Both the position numbers and the translations under genes were made by a program. The notes below the pieces were generated by a model, which saw only the letters and a list, made by a program, of their open reading frames with translations, had not been told where the DNA came from and made no database searches. DNA of 64,000 bases from Oscillospiraceae bacterium (GTDB lineage Bacteria; Bacillota; Clostridia; Oscillospirales; Ruminococcaceae), in contig JAQUYD010000001.1 in assembly GCA_028692035.1 (NCBI GenBank), forward strand, positions 1-64,000, in the 5' to 3' direction. Of the stretch, positions 1-7,800 are shown piece after piece. Position 1 is the first letter of the stretch, and every line of letters starts with the position of its first letter.

Positions 1-247
1 GTTCATTTTCTATAAGGATTGTTTCGCCGCGAAAAGCAAAGGCGGTTGGCTCATTTTGCACAATGAAATACTTGTCTGTTTTGCTCGGTTCAAGGCTATA
101 CTCGCTCAAATAGTCAAGCGATACCTCGCGCTTCCGCTTCCTCTGCAAGTCGCAGCAAGCATTGATTGTTTCATAGCGCAAAGTGGTCTTGCAAAAGGCG
201 TTGAATGTGTGCTGAATATGCTCCCGTTGCTTATCCGTATAAGTCAT
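1..247 (-). CDS. Sigma-70-like regulator of a conjugative element, C-terminus beyond the left edge
   Basis: This gene is missing from the ORF track because it has no stop codon inside the window. Reading leftward from an ATG at 247 gives about 82 codons, opening MTYTDKQREHIQHTFNAF and followed by a basic DLQRKRKREVSLDYL stretch. From memory, this opening resembles the small sigma-70/HTH proteins carried by Tn1549/Tn916-type conjugative elements, which recruit RNA polymerase to element promoters. The start is supported by a strong ribosome-binding stretch (GGAGGAAAGGGGGTGATTT) just upstream. The DNA-binding region would lie beyond the edge and cannot be checked. The gene points away from the chromosomal genes to its right, so the element body should lie to the left. 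Family assignment is likely but rests on the N-terminal third only. Confidence 0.6.
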   Translation of the reverse strand, partial: MTYTDKQREHIQHTFNAFCKTTLRYETINACCDLQRKRKREVSLDYLSEYSLEPSKTDKYFIVQNEPTAFAFRGETILIENE

Positions 248-300
248 CTAAATCACCCCCTTTCCTCCCAGTAGAGGGGTAATTGCAATAGCAATGTTTG

Positions 301-321
301 TTAGGGGCTGTAATTCAACAT
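301..321 (-). other. Possible six-codon leader peptide upstream of the sigma-like gene
   Basis: A perfect AAAGGAGG lies 10 bases before an ATG that opens a six-codon frame (MLNYSP, then TAA). The frame ends about 50 bases before the sigma-like gene. Such leader frames with strong ribosome-binding sites often control translation or attenuation of the next gene, but this one is too short to prove by coding signal. Between it and the sigma-like ATG, ACCCCT can pair with AGGGGGT and would mask that gene's ribosome-binding site. Confidence 0.3.
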
Positions 322-361
322 GGCGGTCATCCTCCTTTATGTCGCTGTGTCGTTGATACAG

Positions 362-397
362 CAAAACGGCGGCCTTGATTACTCAAAGCCGCCGTTT
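362..397 (-). terminator. Hairpin terminator inside the element end
   Basis: An 11-bp perfect inverted repeat (AAAACGGCGGC / GCCGCCGTTTT) with a short loop lies about 60 bases past the stop of the chimeric spoIIIAA frame. The T-rich arm ends make it usable in both directions. It probably ends transcription coming from spoIIIAA before the sigma-like gene. Confidence 0.6.
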
Positions 398-457
398 TGT
401 GGGCGTAAAAATATGTCTGCTATACGACGGCTTTTTTCTTTTGCCATCGTGCGGCAG

Positions 458-850
458 TTAATGTTTCAAAATATCTCGTATTGTTGCCTCAATATCTCCA
501 TCAATGCAAATGGAGCGATTATTAATTTCGTCTGGCGCTATCGCCTCTCCAATATTAATACAGGCGTAAACCGCATTTTTATTTTGCGCGGTCATTTTCC
601 AAAATGGATATTTGATAATAACAGGGGTATTGCCGCCAACGCCAAGTTCTAAATGCAGGATAATTTGCCCCGAGGCCGATAAAAAGCGGCCTCCGTCCTC
701 TGTTTGCAGGTAAACCGGTTGGCCGGAACGCAGGCGAATTTCTCGTATTCCTTTTTTAACCGCAGGCACCAAAGAGTCAAGTATACTGCAAAAGGGCTCT
801 GGCAGAACCGATAAAATACTTTGAAAGGAATTATTTCCATATCCGTTCAT
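458..850 (-). pseudogene. spoIIIAA: spoIIIAA, truncated after about 60 codons and fused to element DNA
   Basis: The first ~62 residues (about 850 down to 665) look like the N-terminus of SpoIIIAA, the ATPase of the mother-cell-to-forespore channel complex. They include the family-typical EIRLRSGQPVYL and the preceding LPEPFCSILDSL helix. The rest of SpoIIIAA (normally over 300 residues, with the Walker ATPase core) is absent. After about GRFLSASGQII the frame continues with roughly 65 residues (LELGVGGNTPVIIKYPFW...) that do not resemble SpoIIIAA and seem to belong to the adjacent element; I do not recognise their family. An AAGGAG ribosome-binding site precedes the ATG. The other spoIIIA genes should lie beyond the element, outside the window. 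The protein as it stands cannot have SpoIIIAA activity. Confidence 0.65.
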
Positions 851-922
851 CTTTCACACTCCTTTGCTTGATTTATATGGAGACCTGTCCTTAAATAGAA
901 CCGCCAACACAAGCTTGCGCAT

Positions 923-960
923 AAAAAGAGACGCTTCGATGACTCGAAGCGTCTCTTTTT
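923..960 (-). terminator. Strong intrinsic terminator, 17-bp stem
   Basis: A perfect 17-bp stem (AAAAAGAGACGCTTCGA and its complement) with a 4-base loop carries A/T runs on both sides, so it can work in either direction. It lies between the spoIIIAA start and the tRNA-Gly region. It would end any leftward transcript that starts at or reads past the tRNA terminator, including the candidate structured RNA at about 965-1130. Confidence 0.75.
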
Positions 961-964
961 ATCT

Positions 965-1130
965 AATGGATGCAAAAAATATCTTACGTTTTTGGTGGAC
1001 GTAGTTGAACTCCCATCGTAGCCCGCAAAAGGTTGGTTGTGAGCGGATCGGCGTATAAAGCCCGCGTTTGCAAGAGCTTAGCCGATGCGAACGTGACCTT
1101 TTGCACAAAAGGAACAGCGATGAAGCGATA
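965..1130 (-). ncRNA. Candidate structured RNA with a 6S-like long hairpin and central bubble
   Basis: This gene-free stretch folds into one long interrupted hairpin. Pairings are 1014-1018 with 1118-1122 (CATCG/CGATG), 1025-1033 with 1096-1104 (GCAAAAGGT/ACCTTTTGC, nine perfect pairs) and 1047-1052 with 1081-1086 (ATCGGC/GCCGAT). Between the last two stems is an open region of 13 and 9 bases. A long rod with a central bubble is the hallmark of 6S RNA, which imitates an open promoter to hold RNA polymerase. A strong terminator follows at 923-960 on the minus strand. I see no promoter of its own, so it could come from read-through of the tRNA unit. The opposite strand is possible, and identity as 6S is a guess. 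Confidence 0.35.
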
Positions 1131-1132
1131 GA

Positions 1133-1162
1133 AAAATGCCCAGTCCGAAGACTGGGCATTTT
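1133..1162 (-). terminator. Terminator of the tRNA-Gly gene
   Basis: A 13-bp perfect stem (AAAATGCCCAGTC and complement) closed by a TTCG tetraloop on the minus strand and followed by a T run. It begins 25 bases past the tRNA 3' end. Confidence 0.8.
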
Positions 1163-1187
1163 GATTGCAGCGGAATCCGCTGCGACG

Positions 1188-1263
1188 TGGAGCGGGTTAC
1201 GAGACTCGAACTCGCTACCTCCACCTTGGCAAGGTGGCGCTCTACCAGATGAGCTAAACCCGC
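1188..1263 (-). tRNA. tRNA-Gly (anticodon GCC)
   Basis: The minus strand folds into a complete cloverleaf. It has a GCGGGTT/AACCCGC acceptor stem, a D arm with CTGGTAGAGC, a CCACC/GGTGG anticodon stem around loop TTGCCAA (anticodon GCC, reading GGC/GGU glycine codons), a GCGAG-TTCGAGT-CTCGT T arm, a U discriminator and an encoded CCA end. It has its own consensus promoter and a tetraloop terminator, so it is a single-gene unit. Track ORFs over it (959..1291, 1068..1283, 1078..1359) are shadows. Confidence 0.95.
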
Positions 1264-1276
1264 GAACTGCTTTTTT

Positions 1277-1305
1277 ATTATAGCCAAACATATTAGGGCT
1301 GTCAA
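1277..1305 (-). promoter_or_regulatory. Consensus sigma-A promoter of tRNA-Gly
   Basis: TTGACA and TATAAT are both perfect and are separated by exactly 17 bases. The -10 box ends 13 bases before the mature tRNA 5' end, as expected for a highly expressed tRNA. Confidence 0.9.
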
Positions 1306-1347
1306 GCGCCTTTCAGAAATTTTCAGCTGTCCTTTTTCCGCTTTTTC

Positions 1348-1356
1348 TGCTATAAT
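1348..1356 (+). promoter_or_regulatory. Extended -10 promoter for the dnaD-like gene
   Basis: TGC-TATAAT forms an extended -10 element with only a poor -35 match upstream. It places the transcript start at about 1363, which argues against the ATG at 1362 and for the internal ATG at 1398 as the start of the following gene. Confidence 0.55.
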
Positions 1357-1397
1357 CAAAAATGAAATTTGGTGCGCCTATGGAAGTGAGAAAAAGT

Positions 1398-2393
1398 ATG
1401 GAATATCAGATCTGCTATGAAAATTGGAAAAATACCTTTTCGGTTCCGTGTGGCGTAACCGACGAATATTTGGCGGGTTGCGGCGCCGTCCAGCTCAAAG
1501 TGCTCCTTTTGGTACTTCGACACCAATCTGAAACGATTTCCCCGGAAATGATTGCAAAAAGCCTTTCCGTACCAGCGGCGGATATCCGGGATGCGCTGAA
1601 TTATTGGGCCAATACTGGCATTTTAAAAGCGGTCTCCGATTCTGATCCGGCGGGCAAAGAAGAACCGGTCGCACCACCCGCTGCATTACCTGCTACAGAT
1701 CCGGTTCCTACTATACCGAAGGCGCAATCGCCTAAGCCATCGCCAGCCCGCATGACCGCCAGCGAAATTCACGAATTGACCCAACGTCAGCCTGTTATCC
1801 GCTCTTTATTGCATGAAACTGAGGCAATTTTAGGAAAAACCCTTACTTCTACCGATATTTCTACTGTTATTTCTTTATATGATTGGGCTGGGATTTCCGC
1901 CAACGTCATTCTGATGGCAGTCGCTTACTGCACCTCCATTGACAAACGGAATTTGCGGTATATCGAAAAAACCGCTCTATCCTGGCAGGAAATGGGGCTG
2001 GAAAGCGATGAAGAGATTGGAAAATATCTGGACCGGCAATCGACGGCACACAAACGGGAACAGGAAGTACAAAGCGCTTTCGGGATCCATGGGAGGCGGC
2101 TTACGGCGAAGGAACAAGGGTGCATTTCCAAATGGTACGGCGAATTCCATTTTTCGATTGATATGATCCGCCTTGCTTATGAAAAAACAGTTGACAATAC
2201 GGGAAAGGTCAGCTTTCCTTACATCCATAAAATTTTGTCCGCCTGGCATGAAAAAGGTTTCCGGACGCCGGAAGAAGCGTCGTCTGAATCCGCACCGCGG
2301 CAATCTGGGCAAAAAGATGGGAAAAAAGAGTATTCTTTCGATCTGGAAGAATTTGAACAACGGCACCGTTGGCATGTTCCCACCGTCGATTAG
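1398..2393 (+). CDS. DnaD domain replication protein
   Basis: This 331-residue protein is read as a DnaD/DnaB-type primosome protein that helps load the replicative helicase in Firmicutes. Residues 1-70 look like the winged-helix N-terminal domain. A proline-rich linker (PVAPPAALPATDPVP) follows. Two helical DnaD-like blocks come after it: one near residues 125-200 (HETEAILGKTLTSTDISTVISLYDWAGIS) and one near 225-285 (LTAKEQGCISKWYGEFHFSIDMIRLAYEKTV) with the characteristic W-x-x-x-F pattern. I chose ATG 1398 over the track's 1362 because GGAAGTGAG sits seven bases before it and the promoter lies too close to 1362. The DnaC/DnaI-like gene follows after 11 bases, so the two form one operon for helicase loading. 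Confidence 0.85.
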   Translation: MEYQICYENWKNTFSVPCGVTDEYLAGCGAVQLKVLLLVLRHQSETISPEMIAKSLSVPAADIRDALNYWANTGILKAVSDSDPAGKEEPVAPPAALPATDPVPTIPKAQSPKPSPARMTASEIHELTQRQPVIRSLLHETEAILGKTLTSTDISTVISLYDWAGISANVILMAVAYCTSIDKRNLRYIEKTALSWQEMGLESDEEIGKYLDRQSTAHKREQEVQSAFGIHGRRLTAKEQGCISKWYGEFHFSIDMIRLAYEKTVDNTGKVSFPYIHKILSAWHEKGFRTPEEASSESAPRQSGQKDGKKEYSFDLEEFEQRHRWHVPTVD

Positions 2394-2404
2394 GAGAGTG
2401 TTTT

Positions 2405-3391
2405 ATGGCATATTCCAAAGAACTTTTTGAATACGGACGATCCGTTTTGAACCGGCGCAGGCAGCAAGCCTCCCAGTCTCTTACCGAGCGCAAGCAGGAA
2501 CTGTACTCCTCCATCCCAAGGCTGGCGCAAATTGAAAACGAGCTTCTTCTGACCGGCTACGGGGCCATCCGTGCCGCAATGTCTGGCGGCCAGGGGCTGC
2601 AGCAGCTAAAATCGATCAAAGAGAAAAATCTATCTTTGCAACAGGAACGCCGGGGGATTCTCCAATCCGTCGGTCTTCCTGAGGACTATCTGACTGAGCC
2701 TTTTTCCTGCTCGATCTGCCGTGATACGGGCTATAAAGACGGCAAGCGGTGCCAATGTTACGAAAAGATTCTTCGAGAGGAAGCGTTCCGCCGTTTAAAC
2801 AGCCAGACCCCGCTTTCTCTGTGTGATTTTTCGAATTTCGATTTGTCCTATTACCCGGTCTCGGCGGAAGCCGGCCCATCTCCCAAAGAACAGATGGCAA
2901 ATATTCTGCAGTACTGCCGGCATTATGCGCAAACCTTTTCTTTCGCTTCTCCCAATCTCTTGATGAGTGGTCGAACCGGTCTTGGAAAGACCCATTTGTC
3001 TCTTTCCATCGCAAAATCAGTAATTGAAAACGGATTTGGCGTTATTTATGGCTCCGCGCCTGACTTTTTATCACAAATCGAGCGGGAAAGGTTTTCCCGC
3101 ACGGAAAACGATCTACAGACATTGGAATTGATGCTGGCGTGCGATTTGCTGATTCTCGATGATTTGGGGGCGGAATTCTCTACGACCTTTACCTGTGCCA
3201 CCATCTACCAGCTGATGAATTCCCGGCTTAACAAACAGCTTCCCACCATCATCAGCACCAATTTAACGTCGCAGGAGCTATTGAAGCTTTATGGCGAGCG
3301 GGTTTCTTCCCGCCTGATTGGCAGTTATGTGCCCCTATTCTTTGCAGGCCAGGATATAAGGCAGAAAAAAGAACAGGCAGCTTTATCTTAA
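2405..3391 (+). CDS. DnaC/DnaI-like helicase loader ATPase
   Basis: A 328-residue AAA+ ATPase of the DnaC/DnaI family, which delivers the replicative helicase to DNA. The N-terminal ~100 residues are helical. A cysteine cluster (CSICRDTGYKDGKRCQC, about 102-118) matches the zinc-binding module of DnaI-type loaders. The Walker A loop is SGRTGLGKTH near residue 188 and Walker B is LLILDDLGAE near 245. The C-terminal STNLTSQELLKLYGERVSSRL contains the sensor 1 and arginine-finger region. The start at 2405 has GGAGAG upstream; the track start at 2369 would overlap the preceding gene. It is co-transcribed with the DnaD-like gene and the unit ends at the terminator at 3395. Confidence 0.88.
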   Translation: MAYSKELFEYGRSVLNRRRQQASQSLTERKQELYSSIPRLAQIENELLLTGYGAIRAAMSGGQGLQQLKSIKEKNLSLQQERRGILQSVGLPEDYLTEPFSCSICRDTGYKDGKRCQCYEKILREEAFRRLNSQTPLSLCDFSNFDLSYYPVSAEAGPSPKEQMANILQYCRHYAQTFSFASPNLLMSGRTGLGKTHLSLSIAKSVIENGFGVIYGSAPDFLSQIERERFSRTENDLQTLELMLACDLLILDDLGAEFSTTFTCATIYQLMNSRLNKQLPTIISTNLTSQELLKLYGERVSSRLIGSYVPLFFAGQDIRQKKEQAALS

Positions 3392-3394
3392 TTT

Positions 3395-3445
3395 ATTCCA
3401 AAAGAAAATACGCCTCGGATACCGAGGCGTATTTTCTTTTGGAAT
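3395..3445. terminator. Bidirectional terminator between the dnaC-like gene and phoU
   Basis: A perfect 24-bp stem with a 3-base loop contains A-rich and T-rich ends (AAAAGAAAATACGCC and complement). It serves the two convergent operons. Confidence 0.9.
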
Positions 3446-3464
3446 AATCTGAAAAACACTGGAT

Positions 3465-4154
3465 TTATTTTTCTGTCCGCTGTTCTTCGGTGCGCTGAAA
3501 CCCGTTTGCAAACATCTTTTCATGCACGCCGGTAATGGAAAATTCTACCCATTCGGCGATATTTACCGCATGATCTCCAATCCGCTCAAAATATTTGGCG
3601 ATCATCAAAAGATCTACCGCATATTCCGCATCGGCATGTCCGGAAGCGATCAACTCGATCAATTCTTTTTTGACAGTATCAAACAAATCGTCTACCACAT
3701 CGTCGTAGGCCACCACCGCTTGGGCAGCGTCCAAATCCCGCTTAACAAACGCATCCACGCTATCCATTACCATTTTGATAGTAGCTCTTGCCATTTCGCC
3801 GATGTGCATAGTCTTATCCGACGCCTTGATATTCGCAAGACTGATAATCTCAGCGATATCGGCCGCCTGATCGCCGATCCGCTCCATGTCTGTAATCATC
3901 TTTAACGCGGAGGATATCTGGCGCAAATCCCGGGCCACCGGCTGCTGCTGGAGCAACAGCTTTAGACACAGGCTTTCAATATCCCGTTCCTGCTGGTCGA
4001 TCTCATTGTCAATGGTAAGGGCCCGTTCTGCCAAGGATTTGTCTCCGTTTAATAGCGCTTTGGCGGAACTGGCAATGGCGCTTTCGCATAGCGCCCCCAT
4101 TTCGTTAAGTTCTTCATTGAGCAGTTTGAGCTGCTCGTCAAATTTGTTTCGCAT
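3465..4154 (-). CDS. phoU: PhoU, phosphate transport regulator
   Basis: A 229-residue all-helical protein with two PhoU repeats. The first (about 1-110) carries DNEIDQQERDIESLCLKLLL and ALKMITDMERIGDQAADI. The second (about 115-215) carries AYDDVVDDLFDTVKKELI and IAKYFERIGDHAVNIAEW. The ERIGD(Q/H)A motifs are the metal-binding and hallmark sites of PhoU. The protein restrains the Pst transporter and connects it to the PhoR kinase when phosphate is plentiful. It is the last gene of pstSCAB-phoU, 12 bases after pstB, with a GGGGGA ribosome-binding site. No phoB/phoR pair is adjacent. Confidence 0.95.
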   Translation of the reverse strand: MRNKFDEQLKLLNEELNEMGALCESAIASSAKALLNGDKSLAERALTIDNEIDQQERDIESLCLKLLLQQQPVARDLRQISSALKMITDMERIGDQAADIAEIISLANIKASDKTMHIGEMARATIKMVMDSVDAFVKRDLDAAQAVVAYDDVVDDLFDTVKKELIELIASGHADAEYAVDLLMIAKYFERIGDHAVNIAEWVEFSITGVHEKMFANGFQRTEEQRTEK

Positions 4155-4166
4155 TCCGCTTCCCCC

Positions 4167-4916
4167 TTATCCAAATCTGCCCGTGATATAGTCCTCCGTC
4201 CGCTTATCTGATGGGATTGAGAACAAGGCTTCGGTGCTTCCGTACTCAATGACCTCCCCCAGTAGGAAAAAGGCTGTTTTATCTGAAATTCTGGCTGCTT
4301 GCTGCATATTGTGGGTCACCATAATGATGGTGTATTCTTTTTTTAGCTCCAACGCCAGATCCTCGATTTTTGAAGTCGAGATTGGATCCAACGCAGAGGT
4401 CGGCTCATCCATCAAAAGCACCTCTGGATGCACTGCAAGCGCCCGGGCGATGCAAAGGCGCTGCTGCTGGCCACCGGAAAGGCCCAAGGCGCTTTTGTTC
4501 AAGCGATCCTTCAGCTCCTCCCAGATCGCAGCATCCCGCAGGGATTTTTCCACAATTTCGTCTAACTCTTTCTTTTTTCGAACTCCGTGCGTCCGGGGAC
4601 CAAACGCAATGTTGTCGTACACGCTCATGGGAAAGGGGTTCGGTTTCTGAAATACCATCCCTACCCGCTTCCGAAGGAGGTTTACATCCATATCACCGTA
4701 GATGCTCTCCTGATCCAAAAGTACATTTCCCGTGATCCGGCAACCCTCTACCAAATCATTCATCCGGTTGAGGCTTTTTAAAAAGGTCGATTTACCGCAT
4801 CCGGACGGGCCGATAAAGGCTGTGATCTCATTTGAAGGTAGATTGAGATTGACCGATTTTAACGCCTGAAAATCACCATAATACAAATCTAGGTTTTCAA
4901 TTGTAAATTTATCCAT
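4167..4916 (-). CDS. pstB: PstB, phosphate ABC transporter ATPase
   Basis: This 249-residue cytoplasmic ATPase powers PstCA-mediated phosphate uptake. The Walker A is [11 protein letters not shown] (about residue 34), the ABC signature is [15 protein letters not shown], Walker B is [12 protein letters not shown] and the switch histidine is in VTHNM. All family hallmarks ([14 protein letters not shown] in the Q-loop region) are present and the length is typical. It begins 7 bases after pstA. Confidence 0.97.
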   Translation of the reverse strand: MDKFTIENLDLYYGDFQALKSVNLNLPSNEITAFIGPSGCGKSTFLKSLNRMNDLVEGCRITGNVLLDQESIYGDMDVNLLRKRVGMVFQKPNPFPMSVYDNIAFGPRTHGVRKKKELDEIVEKSLRDAAIWEELKDRLNKSALGLSGGQQQRLCIARALAVHPEVLLMDEPTSALDPISTSKIEDLALELKKEYTIIMVTHNMQQAARISDKTAFFLLGEVIEYGSTEALFSIPSDKRTEDYITGRFG

Positions 4917-4923
4917 ATAAGCT

Positions 4924-5790
4924 TTATCCCTTCGCTATTTTCTTTGCCACAAAATTTGACAGGCTGTTGATGGCGATGACTACGATCAGCAAAACGACTG
5001 CGGTCGCATAAGCTTGATCGACATACAAGCCCTCCTGCGATAGGTTATACATATGTACCGAGAGCGTACGAGCCGAGTCAAACAGGCTCTCCGGTACAGT
5101 AGGTGCGGTGCCAGCAGTAAAAATCAGCGCCGCTGTTTCCCCCACAATACGCCCGATGGCTAGGATAACGCCCGCTAAAATGCCGGGAACTGCCGAAGGA
5201 AGCACAATGCGAAATACGGTGCGCAGCCTTCCGGCGCCCAGCCCAAAGCTCCCTTCCCGATAGATGTCCGGTACCGACTTCAGCGCTTCTTCGGTAGTAC
5301 GCATGATCAACGGCAGGATCATAATTGCCAGCGTACAGGCGCCGGAAAGGATCGAATAGTTCCAATGCAACGTCACAACAAAGAACAACATGCCAAACAG
5401 ACCGTAGACGATAGAGGGAATCCCGGACAAGGTCTCAGCTGTAACCCGGATGACCTTAACAATTTTGTTTCCCCGCTTTGCATATTCTACCAAATAAATC
5501 GCAGCGAAAATGCCCAAGGGTGCCGCGATCAGCAGGGACAATAAGGTCATTAGAATCGTATTGATGATGGACGGCAACATCGAAACATTTTCGGAGTTGT
5601 AGGTCCATGAAAACAGCTCCGGTGTTAAGTGCGGCACACCCTTTACCAGAATATAGGCGATCAAAAAAAACAAGGCGGAAACAGTAATAATCGCGGAAAT
5701 CGTCACCAGGAGAAACAGGAGCAATGAAAGAGGGCTGCGCTTATAGCTTTTTAACCGTTGCCGAAAAGTCTGGATATTGATTTTCTCCAT
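4924..5790 (-). CDS. pstA: PstA, phosphate ABC transporter permease
   Basis: A 288-residue inner-membrane permease with about six hydrophobic segments. The first is near residues 20-50. The coupling-helix EAA motif reads [37 protein letters not shown], where the protein contacts Pst[17 protein letters not shown] is typical of the Pst permeases. The start overlaps the pstC stop in a TAATG arrangement, so the two permeases are translationally coupled. Confidence 0.95.
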   Translation of the reverse strand: MEKINIQTFRQRLKSYKRSPLSLLLFLLVTISAIITVSALFFLIAYILVKGVPHLTPELFSWTYNSENVSMLPSIINTILMTLLSLLIAAPLGIFAAIYLVEYAKRGNKIVKVIRVTAETLSGIPSIVYGLFGMLFFVVTLHWNYSILSGACTLAIMILPLIMRTTEEALKSVPDIYREGSFGLGAGRLRTVFRIVLPSAVPGILAGVILAIGRIVGETAALIFTAGTAPTVPESLFDSARTLSVHMYNLSQEGLYVDQAYATAVVLLIVVIAINSLSNFVAKKIAKG

Positions 5791-6656
5791 TATTCTTTCG
5801 ACCTCCCTTTCAGCACAGAAAATAGCAAGTTAATCAACAGGATAAACACAAACAGTACAACCGCCGTAGCGATCAGTGCCTCCCGGTGGAGATCAGCCGC
5901 ATAGCCCATTTCCATAACGATGTTCGCTGTCATAGTTCGCACGCCTTTTAATAAGCCGGCGGGCATACGCGGCTGATTGCCCGCGATCATAATAACCGCC
6001 ATCGTTTCACCGATGGCCCGCCCAACGCCGAGAACAACACCGGCTAAAATACCAGACTTCGCCGCCGGTAGCGTGGCAAAGAAAACGCTTCTCTCATGGC
6101 TGGCGCCAAGGGCCAACCCACCCTCGTAATAGCTTTCAGGTACTGCACGGATCGCCGATTCACTCACACCAATAATGGTCGGCAGGATCATAATACCCAA
6201 AAGTAACGATGCCGCCAGCATAGTAGTGCCTTTACTATCGGGAAAAATCTCTCGGATCAACGGCACAATTACCACCAGTCCGAAAAAGCCGTAGACTACC
6301 GACGGAATACCCGACAACAGTTCTATCGCAGGTTTTAAAACGCGGTAAGCCTTTTTGGGGCAAAATCTTGCCATAAATACCGCGGTCAGAATACCAATGG
6401 GTACGCCTACTACGATTGCGCCTGCTGTTACATATATACTGCCTAAAATCATTGGCAGAATGCCATACAGGTCATTGCCCGGCTTCCACACCTGTCCTAG
6501 AAGGAAATCAAGCGGGCCAATTTTCCCAATGGCAGGTAGCCCGTTTGCAAAGAGAAAAAGGCAAATTAAGGCAACCGCCAGGATTGAAGCGCAAGCAGCT
6601 AGGAAAAACACGCCTTTCATGATAGCTTCTTTTGTTAAGTATCGAAAATGCTTCAT
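5790..6656 (-). CDS. pstC: PstC, phosphate ABC transporter permease
   Basis: A 288-residue permease that pairs with PstA in the membrane. It shares the ELLSGIPSVVYGFFGL motif and carries the EAA-type coupling segment ESAIRAVPESYYEGGLALGASHERSVFFATLPAAKSGI. About six membrane segments are visible. A modest ribosome-binding site (TGGAG) lies upstream. A 162-base gap separates it from pstS. That gap shows no convincing hairpin, so read-through from pstS is likely, though a drop in expression after pstS is common for such operons. Confidence 0.93.
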   Translation of the reverse strand: MKHFRYLTKEAIMKGVFFLAACASILAVALICLFLFANGLPAIGKIGPLDFLLGQVWKPGNDLYGILPMILGSIYVTAGAIVVGVPIGILTAVFMARFCPKKAYRVLKPAIELLSGIPSVVYGFFGLVVIVPLIREIFPDSKGTTMLAASLLLGIMILPTIIGVSESAIRAVPESYYEGGLALGASHERSVFFATLPAAKSGILAGVVLGVGRAIGETMAVIMIAGNQPRMPAGLLKGVRTMTANIVMEMGYAADLHREALIATAVVLFVFILLINLLFSVLKGRSKE

Positions 6657-6818
6657 ACATGCTCCATTCCGCCGTACGGATCCGGCTGGAAATTTCGGTT
6701 ATGCGTCCTTTGCCCAACAAAACGCCCAGGGCAACCGCGCAATTATTCCGTACCGATATAGCACAAGGGCCGCGGCTGATGATGCCGTAACCCTTGGCGC
6801 TTGTATCGTTATTATCTA

Positions 6819-7757
6819 TTAGGCAACTTCAGACCAGGCGAGAGTCTCTCCTACGTAGATGGATTTGACTTGATCCTTGGTCAGGTTCTCAATGGGGTTG
6901 TCATTGTTTACAACCACTGCGATACCGTCGGTCGCAATTACAGTAGCGGTCAAGCCTTTTTCAATCTCAGTGTCTTTCAGCTCTCTGGAGGCCATGCCGA
7001 TATCGCAGATGCCGTCGATGGCAGAGGTCATACCGGTGGTGGAATCGCTCTGCTGAACTTCGATCTCAGCGTTGGGGTTCACAGCCAGATACGCTTCTTT
7101 CAGTTTCTCCATGACTGGAGTGACGGAAGAAGAACCTGCAACTACGATCTTACCGGAAGGTTTGCTACCGGCATATGCTGCGCTGGTTTCCTGCGGGATA
7201 TAACCTGCTCCCTCTACGACCGCCTGGCCGTCAGAGCTCATGATGAAATCGATGAAATCCTGAGCCACTTCGCTTACTTCTGCTTTGGTCGCAATGTTGA
7301 AAGGTCTGGAAATTCCATAGGTACCGTTTTTGATGTTTTCGACGGAAGCTTCAGCGCCATCGATTTTTACCGCTTTCACAGTATCGTTTAAGGAACCGAG
7401 AGAAATGTAACCGATTGCATAGGTGTTGCCGGCTACAGAGGTCATCATAACAGAAGTGCTGTTGGTAATATCAGCTTCTTCGCTGGTTCTGTCCACTTTA
7501 TTTCCGTCGGCGTCTTTTTCTTCTACACCAAACAGCTCAACAAAAGCGCCTCTGGTGCCGGAACCGTCTTCACGGGAAATGACCGCGATGTTCTTGGAGG
7601 TGTCGAAGTTCGACTCAGCTTGGCTGCTCTGCGCGGAAGAAGCGGGAGTGCTGGTCGTAGGAGTTGCCGCCGAGGAAGAGGTGGTCGTTCCAGAACAACC
7701 TGCGAGAGCCGACATCATCAATGCCGCCGCAACGCATACAGTAATCATTTTTTTCAT
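6819..7757 (-). CDS. pstS: PstS-type phosphate-binding lipoprotein, circularly permuted
   Basis: A 312-residue lipoprotein (signal MKKMITVCVAAALMMSALAGC, lipid-attachment Cys 21) that captures phosphate for PstCAB. The track start at 7934 would add about 59 residues ahead of this signal; ATG 7757 has AGGAG upstream. The order of segments is swapped relative to ordinary PstS. The SREDGSGTRGAF loop, normally in the middle, is at 61-72. The usual mature N-terminus (GKIVVAGSSSVTPVMEKL) is at 202-219, followed by GMASREL and TDGIAVVVN. The chain ends at IYVGETLAWSEV, which in other PstS proteins leads directly into the SREDGSGTR loop. Both phosphate-binding lobes are therefore present but cut open at a different point. 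I have the impression similar forms exist in other Clostridia. Confidence 0.9.
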   Translation of the reverse strand: MKKMITVCVAAALMMSALAGCSGTTTSSSAATPTTSTPASSAQSSQAESNFDTSKNIAVISREDGSGTRGAFVELFGVEEKDADGNKVDRTSEEADITNSTSVMMTSVAGNTYAIGYISLGSLNDTVKAVKIDGAEASVENIKNGTYGISRPFNIATKAEVSEVAQDFIDFIMSSDGQAVVEGAGYIPQETSAAYAGSKPSGKIVVAGSSSVTPVMEKLKEAYLAVNPNAEIEVQQSDSTTGMTSAIDGICDIGMASRELKDTEIEKGLTATVIATDGIAVVVNNDNPIENLTKDQVKSIYVGETLAWSEVA

Positions 7758-7800
7758 TGCTAAATTCTCCTTTTGTGTTCTTACTTTTGATTGCACAATC

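Noticed and set aside
959-1359. ORFs 959..1291, 1068..1283 and 1078..1359
   Set aside because: They read across the tRNA-Gly gene and its terminator on both strands and have no ribosome-binding sites of note.
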